Positions 23,761 through 33,211 of a DNA stretch of 64,000 nucleotides are shown one piece after another. Location: the NCBI GenBank assembly GCA_900642245.1, contig CAAAJI010000099.1, positions 78,755 through 142,754 on the forward strand, given 5' to 3'. Position 1 is the first letter of the stretch. Every line of letters begins with the position of its first letter. Under the pieces are notes generated by a model. It worked only from the letters and a program-made list of their open reading frames with translations. It searched no databases and was not told the origin of the DNA. The translations under genes were made by a program, and so were the position numbers. Source of the DNA: Fragilaria radians (taxonomy: Eukaryota > Bacillariophyta > Fragilariophyceae > Fragilariales > Fragilariaceae).

Positions 23761-24660
23761 GCATGTAAAAGCAGAAAATCTTTGACTGTTGTTATTGACA
23801 GATATAATGAATATTGTTGGAGTTTTTTTTCTTGGTGAGAAAAGACCGATTAAAAGGGTAAGGACTGTTGAAATTGATTGTTGAAGAATCAAGGAATGCT
23901 GACAAAATTGAAGACTCAAATATGTTGGTGTCTGCTGCGAAGGGCTGTGTGAACAAGATTTTTGGTATTGAGTTTGAGTTTAGGAGACCAAAAACTCTGT
24001 AGAGAAATGAAAAGATTGAGATCAAAACATCAAAGAAAGGAGTTTCAAAAGAAAAAAGGAGAGACTTCCCTTAATGAAGTATTTGAGGACAAGATGTCAA
24101 GAGAAGATATGATTTCGATCAATTGACAATGTTCAACACAAAGTTAAATATACAAGTAAGAAGGTTTTTAGTGGAAAGAAGAGGCCAAATATTGATCTAA
24201 TCTAGATTCTTCAAAATAACTTGGAGAGTGCAGATCTTGCACCTTTAACATGAAGAAATCAGAGGAACCAAACAAAGTTGACAACACCTACCCATCAAAG
24301 AGAGCGCGTTAAGCTAGTGATAAGGCACTTATTGGCCTGTGCAATGAGGGGATTTGGAAAATGATAAATAGGTTGGAACGATGAATGCCAAGTAGGTGTT
24401 AAAGTGACGAGGAATAGTGTTTGATTTTGTTGATAGTTTTGCTCCATTGATGAGCCATGTCATTTTTAGGAGTATTCTAATTAGGATGATAGTGAGGAGT
24501 AGAAGAAGAAGCAACATCATCACTATTGAAAGCCCATTTTTAACTAGTGATTTGAATGAGAGTATAGTTATGGAGATACCAAGTGGCATGAACGCCAAAT
24601 ACGATGAGTATCGTGTATTGAAGTAGACAATATATGGGCTAGTTCACAGTGCGTGACAAT
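23761..24660 (+). pseudogene. Copia-type retrotransposon remnant (integrase to reverse transcriptase)
   Basis: Fragments on the plus strand recall Ty1/copia polyprotein order. Near 23790-23850 the reading YNEYCWSFF followed by EKTD resembles the integrase core. Near 23940-24005 FGIEFEFRRPKTL matches the region before the integrase glutamate (usually ...FEFTAPGTPQQNG...). At 24417-24610 FDFVDSFAPLMSHVIFRSIL, then ESPFLTSDLNESIVMEIPSG matches the reverse transcriptase start (usually AFLxGDLxExIYMExPxG). Multiple stops and frame changes show that it is long dead. Confidence 0.7.
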
Positions 24661-25004
24661 TCATGAGACAATCGAACCCAACTTCAATAAAGAAAATTAG
24701 GAATTCACATGATGATATACGGATATTGTTAATTAGATTTCTCCTATTTACGGAATTAAACGAGGAAAAGGAACACGATGCTTGGGTAGTACAAAGGTTA
24801 ATGATTTTTGACATCGACCTAGGAGATAGCTATTTAGGTGACAAGTAATCACAGGTCGAGTATTACTGACCAACATTTCTTAAATCCTGCCGACTATGTA
24901 TCAACAACAATATGCATAACGTGTTGATTGGCGTAATGAAAGCTTGCACTTTCAACTTCGATATTATCAACATTTAATGTAAATTCCTATAAACTTCTGC
25001 CCTC

Positions 25005-26928
25005 TTAGTCAAGAATAAATTCCAGACCTTCACAAAGCAAGTCGTATGGAGGAGGGCTTCGTCCGACATTTCTGCTAAGCAGAGCAACGTAACATTGATT
25101 CCTGGCTAAAGGCCATTTGTGAGGACCAAATTGATTGTATTCTGGTAAAGGATCCTGGAAAACTAGGGTATTAGAAACAGGAGGCTCTGTGTTTTCGTCG
25201 CACACATTCTCGTAGCAGCCCCAGAGCCATGCATCAGGATGGTAATTGTAGGTATCTTCTTCAGTTTCCTTACACTTATACTGCAAGGTGAAATTATTTT
25301 TATCTGTTAGAATCAAAAGGAAAGATGATGAAACATTCATTAGTCATGACATTAATACTTACAAGTCCTACCCAATCATCTGGGAGCGGATCAGGATTTA
25401 CATATTCGACTGTAATTTTGTCTCCATCGCGGCAGACACATGTTGAAATACATTCTGGCAATCGCGTAGGTGAAAGGGTGGATGGTTCAGATGTTGGTGG
25501 TGGGGTGGGTGGTATTTCAGTAGGTGGACGAGTTGTAGGTGGTATTTCAGTAGGTGGACGAGTTGTAGGTGATGGTGTTGGTGGTGTAACCTTGCCACTT
25601 GGTTTGGTAATGAGAGAAGGAGTGGCTGGAGCTATTGTTAATGGCGCATTTGTTATTGGTGCATCAGTATTTGGTGCATCTGTGTTTGGTGGCGGGGAAA
25701 TTGGAGGAGAGAGGGTTGGAGTAGAGGTAGGAATGGGGGGAGTTGGAGTTGGTGTAGGAGGTACGGGAGAAAATGTGATGTAGTCTTCGCAGGTACATAC
25801 TGGTCTGCAGTTGTCACCTCCTTTACCTGTGTTACCTTTCTTGCCCGTATTATCTCCTTTTCCTGTGTCACTCTTTTTCCCTGCAACTTTCTTACCAATA
25901 CCTTTCTTTCCTGGAGATTTCTTTCCTGGAGATTTCTTTCCTGGTGATTTCTTGCCCTCTCCTTTTCCTTTTTTACCTTCCTTCTTCCCAGCCTGTAAAA
26001 TACGTCTCTTTTTACCGCCCTTTCCACCCTTGCCTTCCTTCTTGCCTCCTTTCTTTCCCTCCTTCTTTCCGCCTTTCTTACCCGCAGGTGATCCATCTGG
26101 GCATAAGTCTTCATCACCTTTCTTTCCTTCTTTCTTGCCGCCTCCCTTTCCTCCTTTCTTTCCTTCCTTCTTGCCTGATGCTTGCAAAGAACGTTCCCCC
26201 TTCTTTCCATCTTTCTTTCCCTTTTTACCACCTTTTCCGTCCTTCTTCCCTTTTTTACCACCCTTTCCATCCTTCTTCCCTTTCTTCCCAACTGGGACTG
26301 GAGCTGCAACTGGAGGCTCAGTTGGTGGACACACTGGAGCTGGAATATCATCATCGGGAGGTGGAATATCATCTTCTCTAATTTCATCATCGACAACAAT
26401 TACATCATCCTCAAAATAATCCTGGAGAGTTGTGTCAGAACAAAGTAATCATTATGCAACTAGTGCAATTATATAACTTTTCCAACTTACGTCACAAACA
26501 ATTTTACATTCGCAGTTTTCTCTTTCGATTTCGTCATCCTCAATCAAAGGAGCATCATCCTCGCGTACGGGAGTATCATCTTCGTCAACGATTGGAGTAT
26601 CATCCGTGGTTTCAGCCTTCTTTCCCGCTTTCTTTCCCTCTTTCTTTCCACCTTTGCCTCCTTTCTTTCCCTCTTTCTTTCCACCTTTTCCTCCTTTCTT
26701 TCCTCCACTTTGTAAAATACGCAAAACTTCTTGATCCATTCTCTCCTTACGAACCTCTCTTAAGCTACGGTGAGCTACACCTTGACGTCCTCGTTCCAAC
26801 TCACGGGTCGAAGATATATCTCCGTAACATGTACAAGTACCATCTGGTATAGGGGCAGCGGCAGGCTGTGCCAAAACCTGGGTTGTGAAGATACCGATCA
26901 ACAATACGCTGCGGAGGATGCAATTCAT
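25005..26928 (-). CDS. Secreted Lys/Gly-rich protein with RXL sites and PT linker (silaffin-like candidate)
   Basis: I infer three exons, 26928-26491, 26421-25363 and 25280-25005, with introns of 69 and 82 nt (GTAAGT donors, CAG acceptors, all phase 0). The protein has 590 residues. The start MNCILRSVLLIGIFTTQVLA gives a clear signal peptide; the longer upstream frame lacks one. Next come a first KKGGKGGKKEG block, an acidic stretch, a second much longer KKGKKDG/KKEGKKG block, a PT/PP linker and a C-terminal globular domain of about 115 residues (DKITVEYVNPDPLPDDWVGL ... WLWGCYENVC) that looks like a beta-sandwich. R-x-L-Q sites at 70-73, 223-226 and 286-289 sit immediately before Lys-rich blocks. 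Known diatom silaffins are secreted, Lys-rich and cut at RXL, so silica association is a reasonable hypothesis, not proven. Confidence 0.75.
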
Positions 26929-27729
26929 AATTTTGGATTCGAGTCGTTCTCCAAAGTCCAAAGGTTGGATTTTTATGTTACAAACATCAGAGGAACAGTA
27001 AGGCATGCATCAAACCTTTCAATCCTGTGAAGTCACACCGCGAGACGTCGGTTGAAATCCATCCAAGCAAGATGATCCTTAAGTCAATTTTGAGTGTTCA
27101 TGTGAACCTATTCGCAACGCCAATTGGCGATCTCCGATTTTTCATCAATCGTGCCGAATTTCCTTCCAAAACCTTCGATTTAACGAAGTGAAACTCACAA
27201 TCTAACCTCAACGGAAAGGAATTAAATACATCAATTTTACTCACTAAATCCATGTGGAATTTGTGACGTTTGCTACCAGTTGATTATTTGCAAGTTTACT
27301 CATTAAATCCATGTTGACGTTAGCAAAGAATATCTAATAGGTTAAGTTGAAGTTTAGGAATAGTACTGTCACTTTCACGTGTAGCCGGGAACATACCGAA
27401 GTGTACGGGTTGTATTTTTGGCTGCATAGAAATATCATCTGTCAACGGAGACATTGCCATTTGAATGATCATACAATAGTACTGCCATTTGAATGATCAT
27501 ACAATAGTACTACTTACCAGGACAAATTACTATTTCAAACGGATAAATATCTGGGAAAGGAACAGAATGCACCAACATTCTTTGTTTAATCTAATCAGCA
27601 TAATTTAGCTATTTTTTTATGAATTTGAGGGGGAGCAGAAATTGAAATTCAGGGTTTATCTCAGGTCTTGAAAATAATTTCAATCCACTTTACAACTTTT
27701 TGAATCGGTGAAAAAATATGAAAATTACT
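26929..27729. other. Upstream region of the Lys-rich gene with a 28-bp tandem duplication
   Basis: No gene is seen. The 28-bp unit TGCCATTTGAATGATCATAC plus AATAGTAC is present twice in tandem at 27455-27482 and 27483-27510, with no mismatch. The sequence nearest the gene (27030-27060) is locally GC-richer. Confidence 0.5.
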
Positions 27730-28020
27730 TCAGTGATTTTCTTGTTCTTTTTCTCCTCTCTTTAATTTACGTTCGGAAGTGCCCCTTGTAAAACTCAATT
27801 GGGAATGCCCTTGAATGCTTTTATGGATATCTATGGTTGAATGGGCAACAAATATCCATGCAACATGAGATTGATTCTTTAAAGTTCTAACATAATTTCT
27901 GGGCGTTAAAGTCATGTTTTGTTTCTTAACCTTTGAAATTAATCCTGTTGTCTGGACTGTGCTTCCCTGTAAATTTTTTCGAATATTAATACTAACACTT
28001 AATGCATGAGCCCACCACAT
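27730..28020 (-). pseudogene. Possible Copia RNase H remnant
   Basis: A minus-strand frame contains HVAWIFVAHSTIDIHKS followed by a Gly/Ser segment. The spacing resembles the WxxDAxxAVHxDxxxHTG part of copia RNase H. The match is short and the key acidic residues are not preserved, so this is a weak call. It sits beside clear retroelement debris. Confidence 0.3.
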
Positions 28021-28146
28021 GTTGATAATTAAGAATTACTGCAACAGAAAAGGAAAGAAATTGCCAGTTAATCATTTTCAAGAATCGTTCGTAAACCAAC
28101 ATTGAAAACGCGAATTGAATTCAAATTATCTATGCAATTCATACAT

Positions 28147-28500
28147 ACCCAAACTTATCCTCCTCTTCACCGTTTTGAATCGCCCTTCCACGATTGTACA
28201 GCTTCCGAGTGATGTTTCCTATTTCTTTTGGAAATTTGTATCGCTTAGGATTTCCAGTTTCGTCGGATAATCTAGTAATTGATCCCACTGGTGTCAATAC
28301 AACCGTAGTTCTCACTGCCAAAACTTCATCAAACTTTCCAATTCTTGCACAGGAATTTCACAAGCCCCAATGATTAAACCCTCTTCGTCAGCAATTGACA
28401 TCAATCTTTTGTTTGTGAGTAATTGCATGACAGAACTGGACTTTGGAATTAGAAATTGATTGTTTTTACTATCAATACCCACAAATTGCTTGCCGCTGAC
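28147..28500 (-). pseudogene. Truncated, frameshifted copy of the BCAT 3' end
   Basis: The sequence matches 107-453 of this window (the last ~110 codons of the plastid aminotransferase) at close to 90% identity by eye, in the same orientation. A 1-base deletion near 28333 (ACTTTCC here against ACGTTTCC) breaks the frame. The copy stops abruptly at 28500, inside the codons for FVGIDSKNN, where it joins a gag-like frame without a break in the reading frame. It cannot encode an active aminotransferase because the PLP lysine region is absent. Confidence 0.88.
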
Positions 28501-29260
28501 CATTTTATACTTCTGTGACTTTGACTGCTCTTTTTCCTGGTAGATCAATTTTAACTTTGGCTGCTCTCCTTCCTGGATAGTCTTTTCACGGCGATATTTT
28601 GCCTCATTCAATTGCTTCACATGTTTCAATCAACTTGGCCCTGGAGTGAGGAGTCGGAATGTAGCTGTCCAGATCAATCTTGGCTCTCAATGTGGCTGGA
28701 AGAAACCATTCCAAAAGCCCAATACGTTCAATTTCTGAAAATTTGGAGGCTTCTGTTGTAGTGGGAAAGAAAGGTATGGCATTGTTTAACCAGTCGATTG
28801 ATGCAGCCATCTGTCTTGTAGTCAACTCTACCGGTTTAAGCATCTTCCTCTTCATCCAAAGTCGCTGACTTTCCAATGCCTGATGGAAAAACAATGTCTC
28901 CATTACTGCGTTTAAGGCTTGGTTGACATTTCCTACCTTGTCTGACCCTCTTCTGCTGTCCTGGCATCTTGGAGGGATGTCTCAAATGCCACTGCACTCT
29001 CTCCACGTACCAAGGCTCTCACTGCAGAGGCCCTGTCAGTGCCACCCACCAAAGATTTCTGGGTCCAGATCTCCTCCAAGTATCTCAGTATATCTATCCA
29101 ATCCTGGGATTGCACTTTTCAAATTTCCTGCCATACTTCTTGCACTTATTGGCGCGTCTGAAGTTTCTCCAAGCCTGGTCTTCAAGTCAAATGTAATGCA
29201 TTTTTCTTTTTCTTCTTCCTTCTGCGCTGTCTTCTGAGGAATCAACAGGAGCAGGAAGCA
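28500..29260 (-). pseudogene. Gag-like retroelement frame, broken, fused to the BCAT fragment
   Basis: Minus-strand pieces in three frames are collinear with a gag-like protein family I associate with diatom retroelements. The pieces are SLVGGTDRASAVRALVRGES (near 29040), then LWMKRKMLKPVELTTRQMAA (near 28850), then LLEWFLPATLRAKIDLDSYI with a CEAIE ending (near 28650). At least two frameshifts and a stop separate them. The downstream end runs in frame (KMVSGKQ then FVGIDSKNN) into the aminotransferase copy. Confidence 0.6.
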
Positions 29261-29473
29261 AATTATCCGACTTCTTGACTCTTGGAATTTGTGTATGCAT
29301 GACTAACATCTCCTTTTGCTGTTAGATCTTTATCTTCCAAGAGAGCTCCTTAAAAGGGGTATTTAGCTTCACGTTCGAGAATTAATTAAATTACAAACTT
29401 CAATTGCCGGAAGCAAGAGGAAGGCTATAGCATAATGATGATCTATGAGTAATCAAAGTAAAGAAAAGAAGTT

Positions 29474-29990
29474 ATGCCTATCGAAGTTGTATTAAGAAAG
29501 ATGACTGCATCTCAAGCAAAACAAGAGTTTCTGAATTGGAATACCCAATTTAAACCAAAAGGAAAGAATGGTTTTGAGTACATGTATTACCCAGGATCAG
29601 CGTGTCCGACTACAGACTACCAAACAGCAAAACAAACAATAGAGTTTTTAAAAATCACATCCAACAGACTTTTGATTTCGGAAATAATTTAGGGACAAAT
29701 TTAAGGCAACATTTGACGCTCATTTATGTGGTGAAAGTAATGGAAACTCCATTTAAATTGCTGCAAGTAATCAAACAAAATTGGATTACATTATCGGGAT
29801 GGCAAAGGTAAAATTTTCAATATATTTGATGCGTTTAGAACCATGATCAATCTCAGACAAAAAGAAAGCTACACTTTTCAAGAGTATAATTAGAGATTTG
29901 ATACCTATCAAGTGGGGATGGAATCAAATGTAGGATGATGCATAGTACTACAAAAATAAGTCAATCATAAGAAAGAATATGCTGCAAACA
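29474..29990 (+). pseudogene. Copia gag remnant
   Basis: A plus-strand frame begins at 29474 (MPIEVVLRKMTASQAKQEFL), shifts near 29690, and continues to DAFRTMINLRQKESYTFQEY then RFDTYQVGMESNVG near 29830-29940. That resembles the capsid-region helix pair of Copia-type gag proteins. In-frame stops (for example near 29892 and 29934) make it inactive. Confidence 0.45.
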
Positions 29991-30898
29991 ATCCATAAAG
30001 CGTAAACTAAAAGTTGATCATTAGTTAAGGGATATCCACAAGGAAACCCCTGATAAAGCGAGATACCGTACATTATTGAATTCCAAACTTGTAACTAGTG
30101 TATGTAGAACTTGTTGATGTTTTTTTACCAATGCAATTGATTTTTCGGTCTTTGTCTTACAATATTGAAACAAGCGACAAACAGGCATCTTGTTTAGCAA
30201 ATTACCATTTCTTTCATAGGATATTATTCGTGTAGGGATACTGAGACCTAGGCAGAGAAATTCACCCATGAATGTGACTTGTTGATGACATTCCATTCCA
30301 CTACACGATTGTGATTTCTACTTCTATCTTCCATTTTTCTTCACAATATTCAAGAACCTTAAAGCTAACATACGAAATTGGCGTAATGGAACAAAATCCA
30401 TCTGAGATTTAGAATCCATCAAATCAATTTGATAATAACATAACTCCTATTTGCAAATCTGCATCATCAAACATTCTATTACCTGGAAACAGAATTGCAT
30501 AATACAAAGGAAAAAACTTTGGACGCTAGCATTACACATCACTTTCAGCTTAGGCCTAAACCGCTTGCCAACATTCTGATCTACGTGTAGGGACTTGGAT
30601 GTAGATCTATTTGATATCGATATTGGACTTCTTAGACGTATGCTTAGAGTGACTATTTCTAGGATCAATACTTGGTCATATGTCTAGCATGTTGAGTGAC
30701 TCTTAAACATCGGATTACATGATACTTGTTTGGTCCGATGCTTTGTATCTACCGCAGATCTGACAACACTTGTATACAAACTAAGTCATTCTTAAATATC
30801 AACACATCTCTTACGTAATCCGAAAATTGTACAAAGCATCCAGGCCTTCCTGTCTTGCCCCATGTCTATGGTAGGAGGAATAAATGATTACTCCAACT
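29991..30898. other. Retroelement-derived intergenic DNA
   Basis: This lies between the gag-like and protease-like fragments, which are in opposite orientations. It has stops in all frames and I recognise nothing specific. It is probably decayed internal sequence of the same elements. Confidence 0.3.
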
Positions 30899-31174
30899 TC
30901 ACTTAGTTGAAACTCTGATTACAATGAATTGGCGATTCGTGCCTTCATTAACCAGTAGGGAAATAGATTGACCATTTGGTAGACCTAGGGCAGCATTAAT
31001 TCTAGCAATAGGAATATTCCGCTTGATAGCAGCTGTATGATCAAATCTAACCACATTAGCTCTTATTGAGTTGTGAGTAGAAAGAACGTCCCATCCTTGC
31101 CCTACGGCACAAGTATCTGCATCACAGAATAAAATAGTGATATGGTGTCTTTCTGGTAGAAATAGGAGATTCAT
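30899..31174 (-). pseudogene. Retroelement aspartic-protease-like fragment
   Basis: The frame reads ITILFCDADTCAVGQGWDVL, then RANVVRFDH and NGQSISLLVNEGTN. Placement of a D-x-x-D-T-C element before RANVxGFD and a LPDG(Q/E)S strand matches the protease segment of diatom Copia-type elements. The catalytic D[ST]G is altered to DAD. It stands alone, without neighbouring integrase in the same frame. Confidence 0.5.
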
Positions 31175-31829
31175 GCGCCTAGGAGATAAGGCATTATTGA
31201 TGCTGAAAATGGGAAATGAAAGTTATTAATATGTTTGGGATATTTCAGTGATTAGGATATATATATTAAAAAAATGAAAATATGAAAAAAAAAATGAAAA
31301 AAAAATCAGAGTAAAGAGCGTTAGATACATGAGGAACAGAATTAGGATTCGTTTATGTAAGAGAATATATAAAGAAGTTGTACAAGAACAAAGGTATTTC
31401 AGATGTACGGTCAGATATTAGGGGAGTAGAAAGAAAGATTATGGGAATACATGAATTTTGTGCAACCTCGGCTACAACCCGTAGCCTTCAGTATGCTTTT
31501 CTCGTATGTTTAGTCTACAGAGAAAAAATCGTATTGAAAAAAATTTACTAGTTTTATTAGTCGCTAGATGGCTACAGTAACAAAAATGTGATGGAAAAAT
31601 TCGAAGTCAAAATTATCGATGTCGTTAGTTCTCTAATTCATCACTCTACATTAATCGTCAACTTGATCATCGCAAACCGCCAGCAGGAAAAAACCGAACC
31701 TGTTGAGCGTAGGCTCGATGAAAAAAACCTGCCCTTTAATCCTGATTTTCATCTCAGATTACCCATTTAAAATCATAAATTAGGATTCAAATTCCCATTT
31801 TTTGTATCTCATTTTTTGTATCTCACTTC
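31175..31829. other. AT-rich intergenic, no gene
   Basis: It contains homopolymeric A tracts (31270-31310) and short frames without recognisable content. Confidence 0.35.
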
Positions 31830-32200
31830 CATCCATTATTGATATTTGTTGCACTCATTTGCTGTCGATGTAAATTGTAGATTGCATCAATTGATGAATT
31901 GGCTGATAACACTTCTTCTTATTTGGCTAGAAATCATATCCAGCAAATCTTGCGGGGATGGTACTTATCCTTCACTCAACCCTGCTCAGAAAAGGAGAAA
32001 AGCCTTGCAGGTTTTCTCCCTCCAATTCCCTCAATGTACTCCTGCCACAAATCAATAAGATTTTGTGGCAAAGGAGACAGGGTTGAATCTGCAGAGATGG
32101 AGTTCATCACTCCACCCTCCGCTCCATCCTCCACTCCACCCTCTGCTGCACCCTCTGCTCCACCCTCTGCTCCACCCCTTGCTCGACCCTTCACTCCACC
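31830..32200 (-). pseudogene. GCR1_C-like fragment, probably from a mobile element
   Basis: On the minus strand LIDLWQEYIEGIGGRKPARL is followed after one stop by VKDKYHPRK and, further on, by a second segment (SSIDAIY). The pattern resembles the small basic domain (W-x-E-[YW]...GRKPAxxF...K-x-K-Y-x-R[RK]) found in GCR1_C-type proteins and in diatom tyrosine-recombinase/Crypton-like elements. Stops make it a remnant. The sequence next to it (32100-32220) is a 12-bp CTCCACCCTCTG-type repeat. Confidence 0.4.
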
Positions 32201-32225
32201 CTCTGCTTCAACCTTTACTCCACTC
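32105..32225. repeat. CTCCACCCTCYGCT short tandem repeat
   Basis: Degenerate tandem units of about 15 bp (CTCCACCCTCTGCTC) lie within 32105-32225. They create artificial Pro/Ser- or His/Pro-rich frames on both strands. Confidence 0.7.
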
Positions 32226-32593
32226 TCCTACTGTTTCGATCGTCCCCAATAAGCCTTGCTTGCATCTGTGCTGTCAATCCCCTTTTGCTGTCAGTCTTTT
32301 TGTTCAAACAGTTCGAGAATTTGTTTTTCAAACAAATATTATCAATAGTTACCTAGCCTGTATCTTCAATCCCTTCATACAATTAATTGACACTGATAAT
32401 TCAAAAAGCCTGGCTTCCCAATCTAGTTCCAAATTCTTTGATGAAAGGCTCTGGGTCTTGAAACCTTGAAGCAAAATTTTAAATTCCTATTCGGTCAATG
32501 TTCCCCCACAACCCACCTTGCAATCATATTGTCTACTTACCATATTTTTGATGAAGAAACGACATTAGGGAGTCCAGAATTGATTTGTAGCGA

Positions 32594-32935
32594 TCAAGGG
32601 TCACTTTGCTGTTCATCTTCAAAATCTATAGTTCCAGCACCGACAGGAATTTTGAGGAGCCAAATTGTACTATGTTTTATTGCGTGGTGTCGCCAAAGGT
32701 TCCGGTTGTAGGTTGTAGATTCCGTGTGAAAAATACTACAGAAAATACAACGGAATTGAATTTTCGAAAAATCTCGTACTATCCAAATCTTCGTTAAATC
32801 TACATAGCAATACTGAGCCGTACTATACTTTTTGGAATAGTACAAGTAGTATGAAAAATTGAGTCGTGTAGAAATGTACAGAAACATACAATGGTTGTAT
32901 AACCAAGGTACTATGCACGTACGTAATGTTTGCAT
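32594..32935 (-). pseudogene. BED-type zinc-finger fragment, probably hAT-derived
   Basis: The frame ends with FRCIFCSIFHTESTTYNRNL then WRHHAIKH, giving C-x2-C ... N-L-x2-H-x4-H spacing typical of the BED finger at the N-terminus of hAT transposases. No dimerisation domain is nearby and the frame does not continue, so this is at most a remnant. Confidence 0.4.
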
Positions 32936-33164
32936 TTAGTACGGTCAATCGGTATTGAGTAGAGTTAGGGTATTGGCGTATCCCTAACCTTGTTAAAGAT
33001 ATTATACTCATAGACCAACGAGGCATAAGGATCAGGGTCAAGGTTCGGAGTTCGATTCACCTCCATACGATGAAGTTCTTTTGCGTTCTTTTGCTTTCTA
33101 AGAATTTCCATAGAGAATATCTTTCGTACATCTTACGTAAAATAATACCACAGTATATTTGAAC

Positions 33165-33211
33165 NNNNNNNNNNNNNNNNNNNNNNNNNNNNNNNNNNNN
33201 NNNNNNNNNNN
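33165..33211. other. Assembly gap (47 N)
   Basis: Forty-seven N bases. Confidence 0.99.

Noticed and set aside
25653..26399. Minus-strand Arg/Lys-rich alternative frame
   Set aside because: It is a frame-shifted shadow of the Lys/Gly repeats without a signal peptide or splice partners.
25811..26419. Plus-strand Pro/Phe-rich frame
   Set aside because: It is the antisense of the Lys/Gly-rich secreted protein; its composition follows directly from the AAG/GGN repeats.
32990..33075. Possible tRNA (GGTTCGGAGTTCGATTC near 33042)
   Set aside because: The T-loop-like sequence has no matching T-stem, acceptor stem or anticodon arm in the right places.
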